This document shows, piece by piece, positions 28,051-40,243 of a DNA stretch of 64,000 bases (the first letter of the stretch is position 1; each line of letters opens with the position of its first letter). The stretch is from Halichondria panicea. Taxonomy: Eukaryota > Porifera > Demospongiae > Suberitida > Halichondriidae. Location of the stretch: NCBI RefSeq assembly GCF_963675165.1, contig NC_087380.1, forward strand, positions 7,075,017 to 7,139,016. Reading direction: 5' to 3'. The notes under the pieces are model-generated. The model was given only the letters and a program-made list of their open reading frames with translations. It ran no database searches and had not been told where the DNA came from. Position numbers and translations under genes: made by a program.

Positions 28051-29752
28051 ATGCTGAAGCTACAGGCTCTACTAAGACCCAATTTTGTGTCCACATTTCC
28101 TCTGAAGTGCTCATTGTCAAAAAGTGGGGAGAATGAGATTGAGCTTACTAAAGGCGTTCTTCGTGGGATCATCTCTGAACTAAAAGAAGACATGCCAAGA
28201 GCTCTCAGTGTATGTAAATCTCCAGGTGGTGCATTCTTAGAAGGAGGCCTCTTTTAGGTATATAAATGTGTACAAAGTTGATTTCCACATATACACAGGC
28301 AGTTGGCCTTTTAAAGAATGCTCTTGAGGGACGTGTACTGTGCAAGCTCCACACTGACAGTTGGCCTTCATTCAACACCCTTGTCTGTCAGGTCATCTAC
28401 CCCAGAGCTTCAGAGGTATATATATATATAGGTTGTCAAAATTTGATACTACAACTAATTTGATTGGCCCATCGCTTCATGATATCACAATGTACGCACA
28501 GGTTGCTGATCTGCTCTGCTATTCTCGTGGCTCTGGAGATGATTTGCTTCAACTACTTCTCTCACAAAATCTGATTTCATGGAGAAAGAAACAGCAAATT
28601 TATTGTAAGCTGTTGTAGTATCAGAGTCACACAGTTTATACATGCACACGCCACTATATATTATAGGTATAGAATCTAGTATAAAGTATACTCTGGGAAA
28701 CCAAGGTTATTGCACAGTCATATACAGTCACTATATATATGCAGACCTTGAGAGTGAGTTGAGTGATTACTTGTGTGAGCACTTAGTGGACCCCTCCACT
28801 GGTAGGAAAGTGATGACCAACTTTTTAGAAGGTGTGGCTGCTTACCATCCTAACAACTAAAAACAGAAATGTGAGTGTATTATACAGGTAACTGTAGGGA
28901 GATCTAGGTTGATTTGGTGATAAATATAGGACACTGCCATCATCCTGTCACGTGTGTATGCACCATTTCTGCCCTCAATGTATGGTGATACACTGACTGA
29001 ATGTACATGATTGTATAGTACAGTAGAACCTCGGATTATCTGGACACCGTGGTTCCAGAGGCAGGCCGGATAACCGGATGATCAAATAAGATAAACCACG
29101 CCTTGATCCACCCACTTAATTGATAAACAGCAGTGCAAATTTAGTGGGCGTCTGCGCATGCGTCCATGGTAACAGCTGTTAATTGCACATACGCATTAAG
29201 GGACACACCCATTTTCAGAGAAAATTGCCGAGTCGGATAATCGAGGTTCGATCTACTGTACCACATACTGTGCATTCTGAGTGTACTGTAGTCTACCGAT
29301 ATTAACTTGCTGCATGCATGTATGTATGTACTTCGTGTAGGACATGTCCCGGTGGTTTTGTACTCGGATCTCTCAAGCCTCATCACACACCACTTGTTGT
29401 CGAACATTGGGGTCGTTTGCGTGGCTGGCCTAAAGAAATGTCCTATTTTGAAGATCTTATCTCAAACTTTGTATCAAGAGCCCTCTACAGTGTTGATGAT
29501 CGAGACTCCCCAGTGACCTGGAGTTTACAGCATGTCTATGGTTGTATGGGTAATTTATTCTCGATAGAAGCGTTTCGAGAAAAGAGTCTTGGCAGTTTCG
29601 TTGCTATAGAGATGATCAAAGCTGTAGCAGCACAAGGGTTTACACCGTGGTCAGTTTTGCAAGTAGAAAATACTACGATGAGAAAGATGAATGCAAAACT
29701 TGGAGGTCTTGAGTCAAAGTACACTCTAAAGCGATCGGCTTTAGGACTATAG
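28051..29752 (+). pseudogene. GLYAT-like enzyme, copy C (stop in exon 4)
   Basis: Five exons match copy A: 28051-28209, 28299-28415, 28502-28604, 28745-28870, 29341-29752. All splice sites are conserved, and exon 5 is fully open (SPVTWSLQHVYGCMG, AVAAQGFTPWSVL). At the end of exon 4 the sequence cctaacaactaaaaac creates a TAA stop and shifts the frame, where copies A and D read on into Lys-Thr-Glu-Met. The protein would end before the GNAT domain. It may be a recent pseudogene, or make an N-domain-only product. Confidence 0.8.
29021..29258. mobile_element. Pogo/Tigger-type MITE, copy 2 (intron 4 of GLYAT copy C)
   Basis: Same family and same intronic position as 24309-24544, flanked by TA. 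The right end has a 4-bp insertion (gaggttcgatctactg). Confidence 0.9.
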
Positions 29753-30346
29753 TTACTGTCCAATTGTGTGTTACTTTTTATGCATGCATTTGTGTCAATC
29801 TTTTGTATACACACGTGCAGTTATCAGTTATAAGAAGCGTCTGTTGTCTATAATATTATACTGGTTGGTGCGTTGCTGTGCTTGCATTGTTGTGTGATGG
29901 AGATGCATAATTGAGTGAGCAACAAGCTCTAAAGACTAAATGATGGACAGTACAAGAATTGTACCATAATACAGCTATAATAGGCTGCTATTAACACTGC
30001 CAGTAGGAGTTGTTGGCTTGTGTCCAATGGTGACATGCATCTAGAAATTAATTTGCCACATAAAACCATGCATGCATGGTCAGTGACACTGAGAGAGACT
30101 CGTTGCTAGTCTCTCTCTGTCATTGTTAGTCCCTTTAACTGCAACGAGTTAAAGTTTAACACTCTATGCGTCTACAGAGGGTGGAACACAACTATAGCTA
30201 TTTGGCACTGTACCACATAAGCTAAAGCGTACACATGCACACATTGCTTTAAAGGTATAGCACTGGCGTCTGCAGCACTCATGCACTCGTGGCCCAGGAA
30301 CTGTATAAGCTTATAATTTATATACTGTAAGAATAGACAGTTTAGT

Positions 30347-30895
30347 ATTCAGTTTGTCCCATGTAAGATATTTTTGAGAACTGAACCGTTTAGATATATA
30401 TACTGTATTGTATTGTGCATGCATGCATGCATTGCCACCCGCAATTGGTAAGTGCATGTGATGAAGCCAATTAACAATTATGATTTAAAAGTAAATGTAC
30501 TTAAATATTACGTGCACTTTTTTTCATTTTTCAAACTTCAAAACCTTTTGGCCCCAGCCCATTTGCAGCCCAACGTGACACTGTTATGCTGATGGTAATG
30601 ATGTCCTCAAGTATTGTGGCTACTCCCTTGATTGGCTCTGGTATGATCAGATAGCGCTAGCAAGGACCACCCTCGGTTGGCTAATTCTGACGTACATGCA
30701 TTGTACTTTATTACATACACTTCCAAGTAACTTCATCAAGTGGCCGGCACATGTTTATAGAATGCCTACTATTTAATTTGAACCCCTATAAATATAATTA
30801 TTTGTTGACATGTTTCACTTGTATGTTGTGTGATTTGTGGTTGGGTACGTGACTTGTGACTACTTACTTAGCTTCCAGCTTCATCCTCAGGTATC
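30347..30895 (+). pseudogene. Broken 3' end of ABCG copy 2, carried by segmental duplication
   Basis: 30558-30730 matches the last exon of ABCG copy 2 (20767-20950), including gatggtaat, attggctctggtatgatcag and accctcggttggctaattct, but with frame disruptions and a decayed final helix. Just upstream, 30434-30475 matches the exon 15 donor region (20619-20660) and 30347-30437 matches intron 11 (about 19309-19398), so about 1.2 kb between them is deleted. Downstream DNA to 30895 matches the ABCG 3' flank (20951-21135). Confidence 0.88.
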
Positions 30896-30931
30896 ATAAT
30901 TACCCAAATTGTTCATTTCACGCTCGACACA

Positions 30932-33255
30932 ATGTTGAGGTTACAGGCTCTACTAATGCCCGTTTATAGAAGAGCTCTAGTTCATAGATCAGTAACCACT
31001 TTTCCTCTACCTCTTTTGAAGTGCTCATTGGCAAGAAGTGAGGATGAGATTAAGCTTACTAAAGGCGTTCTTTGTGGGATCATCTCTGAACTAAAAGATG
31101 ACATTCCAAGAGCTCTCAGTGTATGTGTTAATTGCATTTCATGAGCGTATAATAATATATATACACGTTGGCATGTTATAGTTACTATGCTATAATGCAG
31201 TCTAATAACACACATTGTTCATTTCCACGTATATACATACTCAGGCAGTTGGCCTCTTAACGAATGCCCTTGAGGGACGTGTACTGTGCAAGCTCCACAC
31301 TGACAGTTGGCCTTCATTCAACACCCTTGTCTGTCAGGTCATCTACCCCAGAGCGTCAGAGGTAGGTATACATGGTCAGACTTTAACTATAATTATATAG
31401 CCCGTCGCTTCAAGATATCACCATGCACGCACAGGTTGCTGATCTGCTCTGCTATTCTCGTGGCTCTGGAGATGATTTGCTTCAACTACTTCTCTCACAA
31501 AATCTGATTTCATGGAGAAAGAAGCAGGAAATTTATTGTAAGCTGTTTACAGTATCAAAATTTAGTCATGCACTAGCTGGTATATATAGAAGCTATAAGG
31601 ACTCTGGGAAATTTTTATAATTATTATGCAGACCTTGAGAGTGAGTTGAGTGACTACTTGTGTGAGCACTTAGTAGACCCCTCCACTGGTAGGAAAGTGC
31701 TAAGCAACTTTTTGGAAGGTGTGGCTGCTTACCTTCCTAACAACAAAACAGAAATGTGAGTGTGTACTATGGTTGCACCAAAGATCAAAGGCTTCAGTTG
31801 TAGTTTATACTACTTATACAACCTGTGTGACCACAGCCATGGTATATGGCAGTTATACCCTAGTGTATAACTGCCATATACCATGGCTGTGGTCAAACTA
31901 CATGTACAGCTAGAACTGAATACAGTATCCCACCTTTGCAACAAAATTGACACACTGTTTCAATTAAAACAATGACACACTACTCAATTCAATCAATATT
32001 AGCAATATTAGAGTTAGAGAGAATTCAATACAAAACAGACTACTAATGATTTTAGTCAACATAAAAAGAGCCAAGTTCGAGCGATGAATAGTTCTAAAAA
32101 GGAGGCAAATTTTGAAGAACTCCGTGATCGTGAATCGAACGATACTAGTTTGTTTGTGTTGCTTTTTTTCAACTTTCAACATTGGTTGTCACAACCTGCT
32201 TATTACATTGCTGCATGGGACCAGGAGCAGTAAGAAGGGTCCAGACTGCCAAGTGTTTCTCAGACTAAAGAGACTGCACTGCACTGGGCCAGTACAGTAG
32301 GCTTGTGGAATGATATTTTGGGGTACATTTGCACTCTTTGTAGACAAGTAACACCAGTGTACTTTCTTGAAGTGCCTTCTATAAAGATGCAGAAACACAG
32401 CCTTCACAATTGCTTGCTTGAATCATAGGCGCTTGCTTGAATCAGCCATCGCTTTTTAAAAAAATAGCAAATTCATTGCATAGCTATAGCAACAGTGATG
32501 TCAAACAGTAGTTATAAGCATATTCATTGAAGAAGTATGACAGGAAGTAGCTAAACATAGTAGTACAGTTCTAAACATAGTACAAGCCAGTTAAACTATG
32601 GCCTCTTGTGGTATATTTGCTTTACACGCTCGAGTAATCAGATAAACCAACTCGGCTGCGCCTCGTGGTTTATCAGATTACTCTCGCGTGTAAATCAAAT
32701 ATACCACTCGAGGCCATTGTTTAACTATAACATGTATAGTACCATGCATGTATATACATTACTTCATGTGCTATGTATTCTATATATATATACATACGAG
32801 TCTATATCCACATTTTAATTTGCTATGTGTATTATACACGTAGGCCATGTCCCGATGGGTTTGTACTCGGAAGTCTCAAGCCTCATCACACACCTCTTGT
32901 TGTCAAACACTGGGATCGTTTGCGTGGCTGGCCTAAAGAAATGTCCTATTATGAAGGTCTCATCTCAAACTTTGAGTCGAGAGCCCTCTACAGTGTTGAT
33001 GATCTAGACTCCCCAGTGACCTGGAGTTTACAGCATGTCTATGGGAGTATAGGGGGATTGTTTTCGATAGAAGCGTTTCGAGAAAATAGTCTTGGTAGTT
33101 TTGTTGCTATGGAGATGAGCAAAGCTGTAGCAGCGCAAGGGCTTACACCGTGGTCAGTTCTGCAAGTAGAAAATACTACGATGAGAAAGATGAGTGCTAA
33201 ACTTGGAGGTCTTGAGTCAAAGTACACTCTAAAGCGATCGGCTTTAGGACTATAG
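30932..33255 (+). CDS. Glycine N-acyltransferase-like enzyme, copy D (intact)
   Basis: Exons 30932-31120, 31245-31361, 31435-31537, 31632-31755, 32844-33255 sum to 945 nt (314 residues). The targeting region is ten residues longer than in copy A (MLRLQALLMPVYRRALVHRS) and is again Arg-rich. Exon 4 lacks nine bases relative to copy A but stays in frame. N-domain DSWPSFNTLVC and NLISWRKKQEI; C-domain SPVTWSLQHVYGSIGG, IEAFRENSLGSFV and AVAAQGLTPWSVL. Intron 4 holds two strong palindromes and no MITE, unlike copies A and C. Same function as copy A is inferred; divergence in the GNAT half suggests different substrate use. Confidence 0.82.
31829..31894. repeat. Perfect 29-bp inverted repeat, 8-bp loop
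   Basis: Left arm 31829-31857 starts gaccacagccatggta and right arm 31866-31894 is its exact complement. In GLYAT copy D intron 4, absent from other copies, so a recent insertion or foldback. Confidence 0.95.
32597..32716. repeat. Long palindrome, about 57-bp arms
   Basis: Left text atggcctcttgtggtatatt mirrors right text ending atataccactcgaggccat, with gataaacca/tggtttatc near the centre. Arms are near-identical with a few mismatches. GLYAT copy D intron 4; probably a foldback DNA element. Confidence 0.88.
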
Positions 33256-35340
33256 TTACTGTCTCAATGTAATTGTGGTGTATGTTGAAGGCAACTTGTT
33301 CATATTTTGTACAGTATATATAAGCATCTGTTGTCTTTGTCTCTATACTGGTTGGTGCGTTGCTGTGCTCGCATTAACTGTTGTGTGCATGATGGAAAGG
33401 GAAGGGATGCATGGGTGAGTAATTGAGTGAGCAATTGCAACAAGCTGGGATTTGCGGAGACAGATTGACACTGATCATTATAATTATGAGCTCCATCTAT
33501 TTTACATGTAGTCTATATTTAGCTAAGAATTGGCCATGTAATTGTGGGGGGATATCTTGAGAGTGATCAGAGTGTAGAGAAATATGCCGCAGTAGGTATA
33601 GCCAAGTTGATACTGAATATTTTCTTTCAAGTGTGAAAACAAGGATTAAAAAAAAATTGTTTTGTGGGGAGCTAGCTATAATTATACTGGCTAACAAGAA
33701 ATTATACAAAACAAGAAATAGCCAATTTCAGTATAATTATACAACAGCATGTGGTTGTGACATAGGCTGGGCAGGCGCCTATACGGTTTTAAGTAGAGTT
33801 GCATACTTCTTTTCATAATGAACTCTTGGCCGGTATAGAATATATACTGTCTAGTAAGGCCACTGTTAGTTACATACTTGTTTCAGATCAACCTCCCTCC
33901 TTGGTTTTGCTCACCTCCTCAATTAAGTCATTATTGCTGATGTCAGCCATTATTTGAGGTCAGTCATTTTTGGCTGACATTGCATTATTTTACCATGTGC
34001 CATGTGAAAGTGACCTGGTGTTTACAATATGGCATGGGAGTGTGGGTGGATCGAATCTTGGTAATTTAATCGCTGTGGAAATGTGCAGAGCCGTAGCTGC
34101 AGCACAAGGGTTTACACCGTGGTCAGTTCTGCAAAATGAGTGAGAACATGACTGCCAAGCTTGGATGATGCATGCAAGTCAAAAACACTCTGAAGTGGTC
34201 GGCTTTAGAACTGTGAACTGATATAATAGTTAGTAACACTGCATCACTCACTTATTGTGTGTTGTTTGTTGTTTGTTTGTGTACAAATATGTAATCACTT
34301 GTTCACGAAAATTGTTACTGCATGTTTGCATAAAGATCATGTACTGTAACATCAATCTCCCCCCCCCCTCCCCCCAGCCTCGATCCCAGGCCAGTTCTGC
34401 AAGTAGAAAATACTACGATGAATGCTAAACTTGGAGGTCTGGGTCAAAGTACACTCTAAAGCGATCGGCTTTAGGACTATATAGTTACTGTCTCTAGTCT
34501 ATATATAATATAATTGTGTGTGTATTTTGTCAATCCGCTTTTGTATACAGAGTATATATATATAAGCATCTGTTGTCTTCGTATATATCTATATAATATT
34601 ATGCTGGTTGGTGCGTTGCTGTGCCTTGCATTGTTGTGTGATGGAAAGGGAAGGGATGCATGCATGGGTGAGCGATTGAGTGATTGAGTGAGCAACAAGC
34701 TGGGATTTGCGGAGACAGTTAAAATGGACAGTATAAGAACGTTACCATACAGCTATAGGCCACTATTAATGGTGTTACGCATTGCACTGCCATGCATGCA
34801 GTAGGGGTTGGCTTGTGTAAATCATTTGCATCCTCATTAATTTGATCATCATAAGCTCCATCTATTTTACATGTATATTTAGCTAAGAATTGGCCATGTA
34901 TAAGAAACTTTGTGGGGGATATCTTGAGCCAGGAAGTATAGTCATGTTTGCTTGAGAGTGATCAGAGTGCAGAGAAATATGTCGCAGTAGGCATAGCCAA
35001 GTTGATGCTGTTTATTGTTGAATATTTTCTTTCAAATGTGTTCAATGTTTTGTGGGGAGGTATATAGCTGTACTGCATGGCTAACAAGAAATTGTACAAA
35101 ACAAGAAATAGCCAATTTCACACTTTATATAATTTATATACAACAGCTGGTTGTGACATAGGCTGGGCGGGCGCCTATACGGTTTTAAGTAGAGTTGCAT
35201 ATACTCTTCATATATAAAGAACACTTGGTATAGAATATATATATATAGATGAAACTGTCTAGTTCTAGGAAGGGTTGTGAGCTAAAGATTAACCATTGGT
35301 TGTATAATATTGACATTAACTTGCTGTGTGTATTACACAT
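33256..35340. other. Twice-duplicated spacer with GLYAT exon 5 scraps
   Basis: 33256-34005 repeats 25037-25800. 34009-34215 and 34384-34483 are damaged pieces of GLYAT exon 5 (gacctggtgtttacaatatg; cagttctgcaagtagaaaat). 34485-35340 is a third, more decayed copy of the downstream spacer, running into text that matches 25995-26072. Confidence 0.75.
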
Positions 35341-35893
35341 AGGCCATGTCCCGATGGTTTTGTACTCGGAAGCCTCAAGCCTCATCACACACCTCTCGTG
35401 CTCAAACACTTGAGTCATTTTAATGGATGGCCTAAAGAAAGGCCTTATTTTGAAGCTATTACCTCGACTGAGAGCCGGCCTCTACAATGTTGATGATCTG
35501 GACTCCCCTATGACCTGGTGTTTACAGTATGGCTATATGGGAGCATGTTCATTTGTGTCACTATTATACAGAATATATAATACAAGTGCATGCAGTGCAT
35601 AGCTATGTGTGTACACACACTTTGTCTCTGACTGTGTATATATACTGGTTGGTTGGTTGGTTGGTTGCTATAATGCTTATAATTTTGACACTCAACACAT
35701 GCAATGCTGAAGCTATATACATGCATGCATGCAGGCTCTACACTATAAGCTCATTTTTGTTAGATCAGTATCCACATTTCCTCTGAAGTGCTCATTGGCA
35801 AGAAGTGGAGAGAGTGAGATTGAGCTTACTAAAAGCGTTCTTTGTGGGATTACTTTGGGAACTACAAGACGACATGCCAAGAGCTTTCAGTGT
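35341..35893 (+). pseudogene. GLYAT-like fragments: start of exon 5, then exon 1
   Basis: 35343-35545 matches the first half of exon 5 (closest to copy B) with small deletions. 35707-35893 matches exon 1 but has an insertion of catg repeats after the first codons and a frame break. The order (5 before 1) fits collapse of tandem units. Confidence 0.8.
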
Positions 35894-35895
35894 AT

Positions 35896-36533
35896 GCATG
35901 TATTATATGTATACATGTACAGTGGAACCCCTCTATAACGGACACCTTTGGGGAACAATGTTTTGGCCTTTATACAGAGGTGGCTTTTATTGAGAGGTTG
36001 TTTTGTACACAAACTGTTCATTTGTGCCTGGCCGTTATGTGTATTCATAATTATATAGTGTATGTTAAAGGCCTCGTGTAAGCGGGGCTTAACATAAAAA
36101 TTGTACTTTATACGTACCCTCAAGCTAATTCCCTAAACTATTATTTATATGGCTCAAACGAATGCAAAATACTTCTACATTGTAGATCTAAAATAAACAT
36201 GCAGTTGCTTCTATCCTATTATTCATCACAAACCATCAGATATATATATAGCTTCTGTTTCCCTCTACTATAATGACTGTGTAGACGTCAACAATTATAC
36301 AACATAATAACATAACATTAAAAAATTACTTATTTTTATGTTTTTGTGGGACTTCTATATATAGTTATACTTCTTGAATTCCATGTATCTCCCTCCTATT
36401 TACAACATTAGCACTTCAAGCTAAACACTGAATGATATTTGTCACAAAACCAGATTGTTTTTACTTCAAACTCTAATAAAATCGGTATAGTTGAATATAA
36501 ATCATACAGAACGCCATATACACCTCAGTTTTT
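35896..36533. other. Spacer with one pogo-like end
   Basis: At 35928-35960 the text cagtggaacccctctataac resembles the end of the element at 49126-49390, but no matching right end is found. The rest is AT-rich with no gene seen. Confidence 0.5.
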
Positions 36534-38220
36534 TCAAGGGAGAGAAACACAGCATTTAATGCAAATGGTGTCGTCAACAATAAACCCGTCTGCGTCTAGT
36601 TCACTGTGTTGAACAAACAAAGGAAAACTGGCACTGTTCATTTCTTCATTTGGTTTTTGCAACGAGGCGCTCATGGGGTCGGGGTTCGGTTGAAAAGTGT
36701 CGATGATGTCCCTGCCACTTTTCTGGTTGATCAGTGTGACGGTTACATTGGCCGTGAATGGCCATTGTATAATGTCATCATAATATCCCTTCATGATGAT
36801 AAATGATAACGACATGCGAGCGTTCTCTTCAATACCATCTGCCAGAATGTTCAATTGAAGGCACATTTTGTATCCACCTTCAAAGAAGAATGGACGGCTA
36901 AAGAGGGGGTCCAGGCAGATGCCTGAAAGACCATCCCTTCTCTTCTCACTGAATTGAGTGATCTTCCATACATCGCCCATGTTCATTCTAACCAGTGGCG
37001 AGTAATCAGCTTCCTCGCGCTTCGTTCTTTTCTCCTTGTCTTTCTCCAACATTTCGGCTCCTAGCTGGCTTTCAACTTTTCTTATCGCTTCTTTTTGGCC
37101 TTTCTGAAGAAGTTTTTCCTCATCGGGCAGCTTTCTAATTGAAGAGCTATCTTCAGCTCCACCCCACTGCTTTTAAAAGTGAAATTAATTATATACTAAC
37201 AAAACAGAAATTGTTTGAACTCACTCTGTGTCCAACTTTGCTATGTGAGGAAGTAGCTTGTTTCGGAGAAATCATGAAATGAACATCTTCTTCCACCTCC
37301 CCCTCCCCCATGCAAAAAGGTTCCTAGAAGTATAATGATTAAAAATAATGTATGTTTAGCTTTACAACACTTTGAACATGATGCTCCATTCTAATATGTT
37401 GACTTGGGTCATCTGATATCAATAAACAGAGGAGTAGGAAGATGTTTTTGTAAGGGGGTGCTGAGGTGGCCAGAGGCTACTGATAAATCTGGGTTGCTCC
37501 CGGAAAATTTTGGCATTCTACATCAGTTCCCGGATATTAATTCTGAGCAAATTTGGTATAAAATTATCAGTATCAAAATTTGCCAATTCTACATGAGTTT
37601 ACCTGGATATTTAAATCGAGTAGTTACTACTCAATCTATGTTTAGAATCTAGTGGGTATGAATAATTGTTTATATCATTATTTTTATTACATCATTACAT
37701 TTATAAGAGATATCTACGATGTGGTTCATCTAGCTGACCTTTGTACTGTGTACGTAACTATGCTAGTATAGCTAGCTCAGCGACTACTATACTAGCTAGC
37801 TAGGTAACCCTCGGCTATAGATCTACCTCAAATAAAGGTCGCGTGCATGTAGAGCAAGTTTAACTTTCTAGCTTCTTAGCTTTTATACGACAACGAAGCT
37901 TTAACATCGAAATCTGCCATTATTAAAAAATAACTTGTTGTATATGGAGGCTCTCCATGCTGTAACGCAGTGCTATATGGCAAGCAGACTCAGAAATTAC
38001 AAACAGACAAACAAACCAAAGTATACTACTATACCCGTGGCCGCCCACACGCACCTCGGGTAATAAACTGTCGCAATAATGATTTTCTTGCTATTATACT
38101 TACTGTGTGACATTTCTTGCGGGCAATTTGGTCAGGAGTCACGACAACACCACATAGATGGCATCCTCTCAGAATGCCACACGCTTTTTGATGAGCAATC
38201 ATTCCAATCTCAGGAAAACA
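36534..38220 (-). CDS. TRAF-like protein: TRAF zinc finger, coiled-coil and MATH domain (5' end unresolved)
   Basis: Predicted TRAF-family signalling adaptor. Minus-strand exons 38220-38104, 37323-37225 and 37166 (or 37169)-36534 all join in phase 0. The first encodes a Cys/His-rich TRAF-type finger: CFPEIGMIAHQKACG, CHLCGVVVTPDQIARKKCHT. The second is acidic linker. The third starts with charged helix (LLQKGQKEAIRKVESQL, EKDKEKRTKREE), followed by the MATH/TRAF-C domain: VWKITQFSEKRRDGLSG, PFFFEGGYKMCLQLN, LSFIIMKGYYDDIIQWPF, ADGFIVDDTICIKCCV. An upstream exon must exist; the RING-like exon at 44502-44339 on the same strand is a candidate, but at least one linking exon was not found. A second MATH exon is on the plus strand at 51099-51716. 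Confidence 0.82.
37862..38063. repeat. Dispersed repeat family (four copies in window)
   Basis: Phrases cttcttagctttt, cgacaa-gaagctttaacatc, gaggct-ccatgct and acaaacaaaccaa recur at 37862-38063, 40950-41066, 41085-41291 and 48957-49125. Three end in ctactatacccgtggccgcc-type text or its start. Copy-to-copy divergence is high; class unknown. Confidence 0.75.
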
Positions 38221-38655
38221 CTGTAGTGAAGGCGATTATCTATAGGCTTACTTGGCCACACCCTTTCAATTAAACAATGGTACATGGTGCACAAAGCACC
38301 ATTGGCACGAGCAATCACATATAATAATACGTACTTATCATCACACACTCATCCTGGACAACTCCAACTCCATGTCGGGACCACAGTGCACTATAATTAT
38401 ATGTTCAGATATAGAAGGCCAAATGTTTGTGTGTAGCTATTATTGTACCCTATAGCAGGTAAATTTGGCGAACGAGGCATTGACGATCATGCATGCTGCA
38501 TGGAATGAAAGCACCGCGGATGCTGATGCCTCGGTGGAAGTGTCATCAAAGTACATACCATAAAGATACTAATAAAGCTATAGCAATAGCTTTTATACAC
38601 ACATTGTTTCATGATAAACATTTTTGCATTAATTTAATTTTGCTGCAATCCATAT

Positions 38656-38936
38656 CAAGAGTAGATAAGAGTAAGAGTGTTGAACTGCTAGTAACAGCAA
38701 TTTCCTGCTCCTGCGTCATCACTTGATAGTAATCAGTACTGATTAGTTATGTTAGCAACACTTCCCAGAAACCGCACATGCTGTGATTGCACAGTTCAGT
38801 GCTACAAACCACAGACCACAGTTTACTTAACAGCACTCATTAATTGAATAGTGACGACAGTGATGACGCATGTCAAGGCAAATGCGGTTCTACGATTACT
38901 ACAGCAGTTCAACACTCTTACTCTTATCTACTCTTG
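38656..38936. mobile_element. 281-bp TIR element with 7-bp target duplication
   Basis: The left end caagagtagataagagtaag continues as an inverted repeat of about 34 bp (to gttgaactgct) matched at the right end. The flanks 38649-38655 and 38937-38943 are both tccatat. No coding capacity. The family is also represented by the 28-bp remnant at 28008-28035. A 7-bp duplication is uncommon (P and Dada-type elements are possibilities); I do not assign a superfamily. Confidence 0.9.
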
Positions 38937-39189
38937 TCCATATCTATAGAATTGTAGAGAAATTCGAAGAGTGGGTAATGATCGACCATGATTGTTGTTA
39001 AAAAGGATCGATGCCAAAAGTCCAAGTCTAAATTAATGGCTGCATCAGTAGAGCCTTGCAGCTCTCTTTTTCTTATGCAAAAGCATACAGGGTGTATACA
39101 ACAAGTCTATATCTGGATATGAACAAAGAGACGAACAAAGCAGTAAAAAGTATGTTAAAAATTAGCGTTATTGGTTTGTTGAAAGCAGA

Positions 39190-39352
39190 CTAACTATACG
39201 GAGTGCAGGTATAAAATCTGTGCGGGTGGTTTTTAAAAATGAGCGGGGTCTGTGTGAAAACAATTTCATCAGGCAAGGCATTCCAATGTTTGATGACATC
39301 TATGAAATAAGACGATTTGTTGCATGAGTTGGCACAAACGGGGTGAAGATTA
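39190..39352 (-). pseudogene. C-terminal tail of a non-LTR retrotransposon reverse transcriptase
   Basis: Minus-strand frame reads SYFIDVIKHWNALPDEIVF and then KNHPHRFYTCTPY before a stop. It matches the typical end of jockey/CR1/L2-type ORF2 (W-N-x-L-P-x-E-I-V). The remainder of the RT is absent, as expected for a 5'-truncated insertion. Confidence 0.7.
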
Positions 39353-39586
39353 TTTTGCACATCCACGAATTAAAATCCAAGACTATAAGCCAATGCCAAC
39401 CATGAGCTCGAAACCGTGCTAGTAACCGTATTAATTTTTATAACTCAATTATGGCGTATATATAATTATGGTTATAGTCGTGCTAAATAGTTATGCCTCA
39501 GTGAGCATGCGCAGCATACGGTATGTGTTTGTGTGTGTGTCTGTCAACAGCTGCAGAAGGATCAATGAGTATAAGAGCTTCGTATA

Positions 39587-40243
39587 CAGTGCATCCAGTC
39601 TAGAGAGTAGAATACCACAGATGTGCAGTTAAATGTATAAGTATCGTATGATAGTAACATTTCTAAGAAAATGTGCTAATATATACCATTGTGTAGGTAA
39701 ATGCTACAACATAATAAAATGTTTCCATGGCAACATAAGGTGGTGGGTTGTGGTGATTAATAGAACAGAAAAGCATTGTTATAGTGGGTAATTAATTGGG
39801 TAGGAAGAGAAAATACCAACGATTTGGTCTGGGACTTGGTCACAACATCTATATATATATACTTTGGCTATCCGATGTTGCTTAAATATCTACACATCCT
39901 CTGCAGTGCTCGTTTTTAGTGCTGCTTCGGTAGATTTGAAGAAAATCTAACAGCTAAGGTCCAAAAATTACACAGAGTATACACTTGAATAAATCGTCTA
40001 ACTTTTGATAAGAAAAATTTTTCCATAAATACTTTAGTTTTGGAGATAATTGATGTTATACACAATTTTTTTACGATCATCCCCATTTTCACCTAAATTG
40101 ATTTCCCACAATAACAATTTTTGGGGATGTCATAGCTTATTCATTCACCTACACAATTTGTTAGAAGTGTTCCAATCTTAAGATACGTTTAAACAACTAC
40201 TCACACATTTGTGGATTCTACTCTCTATAGACTGGATGCACTG
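39587..40243. mobile_element. 657-bp TIR element with TA flanks (copy 2 of the 22983 family)
   Basis: Starts TA-cagtgcatccagtctagaga and ends tctatagactggatgcactg-TA. The arms share atttctaagaaaatgtgct and accattgtgtaggt with the member at 22983-23711. It is inserted inside the GT-core dispersed repeat (39480-39586 and 40244-40310). Confidence 0.85.
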
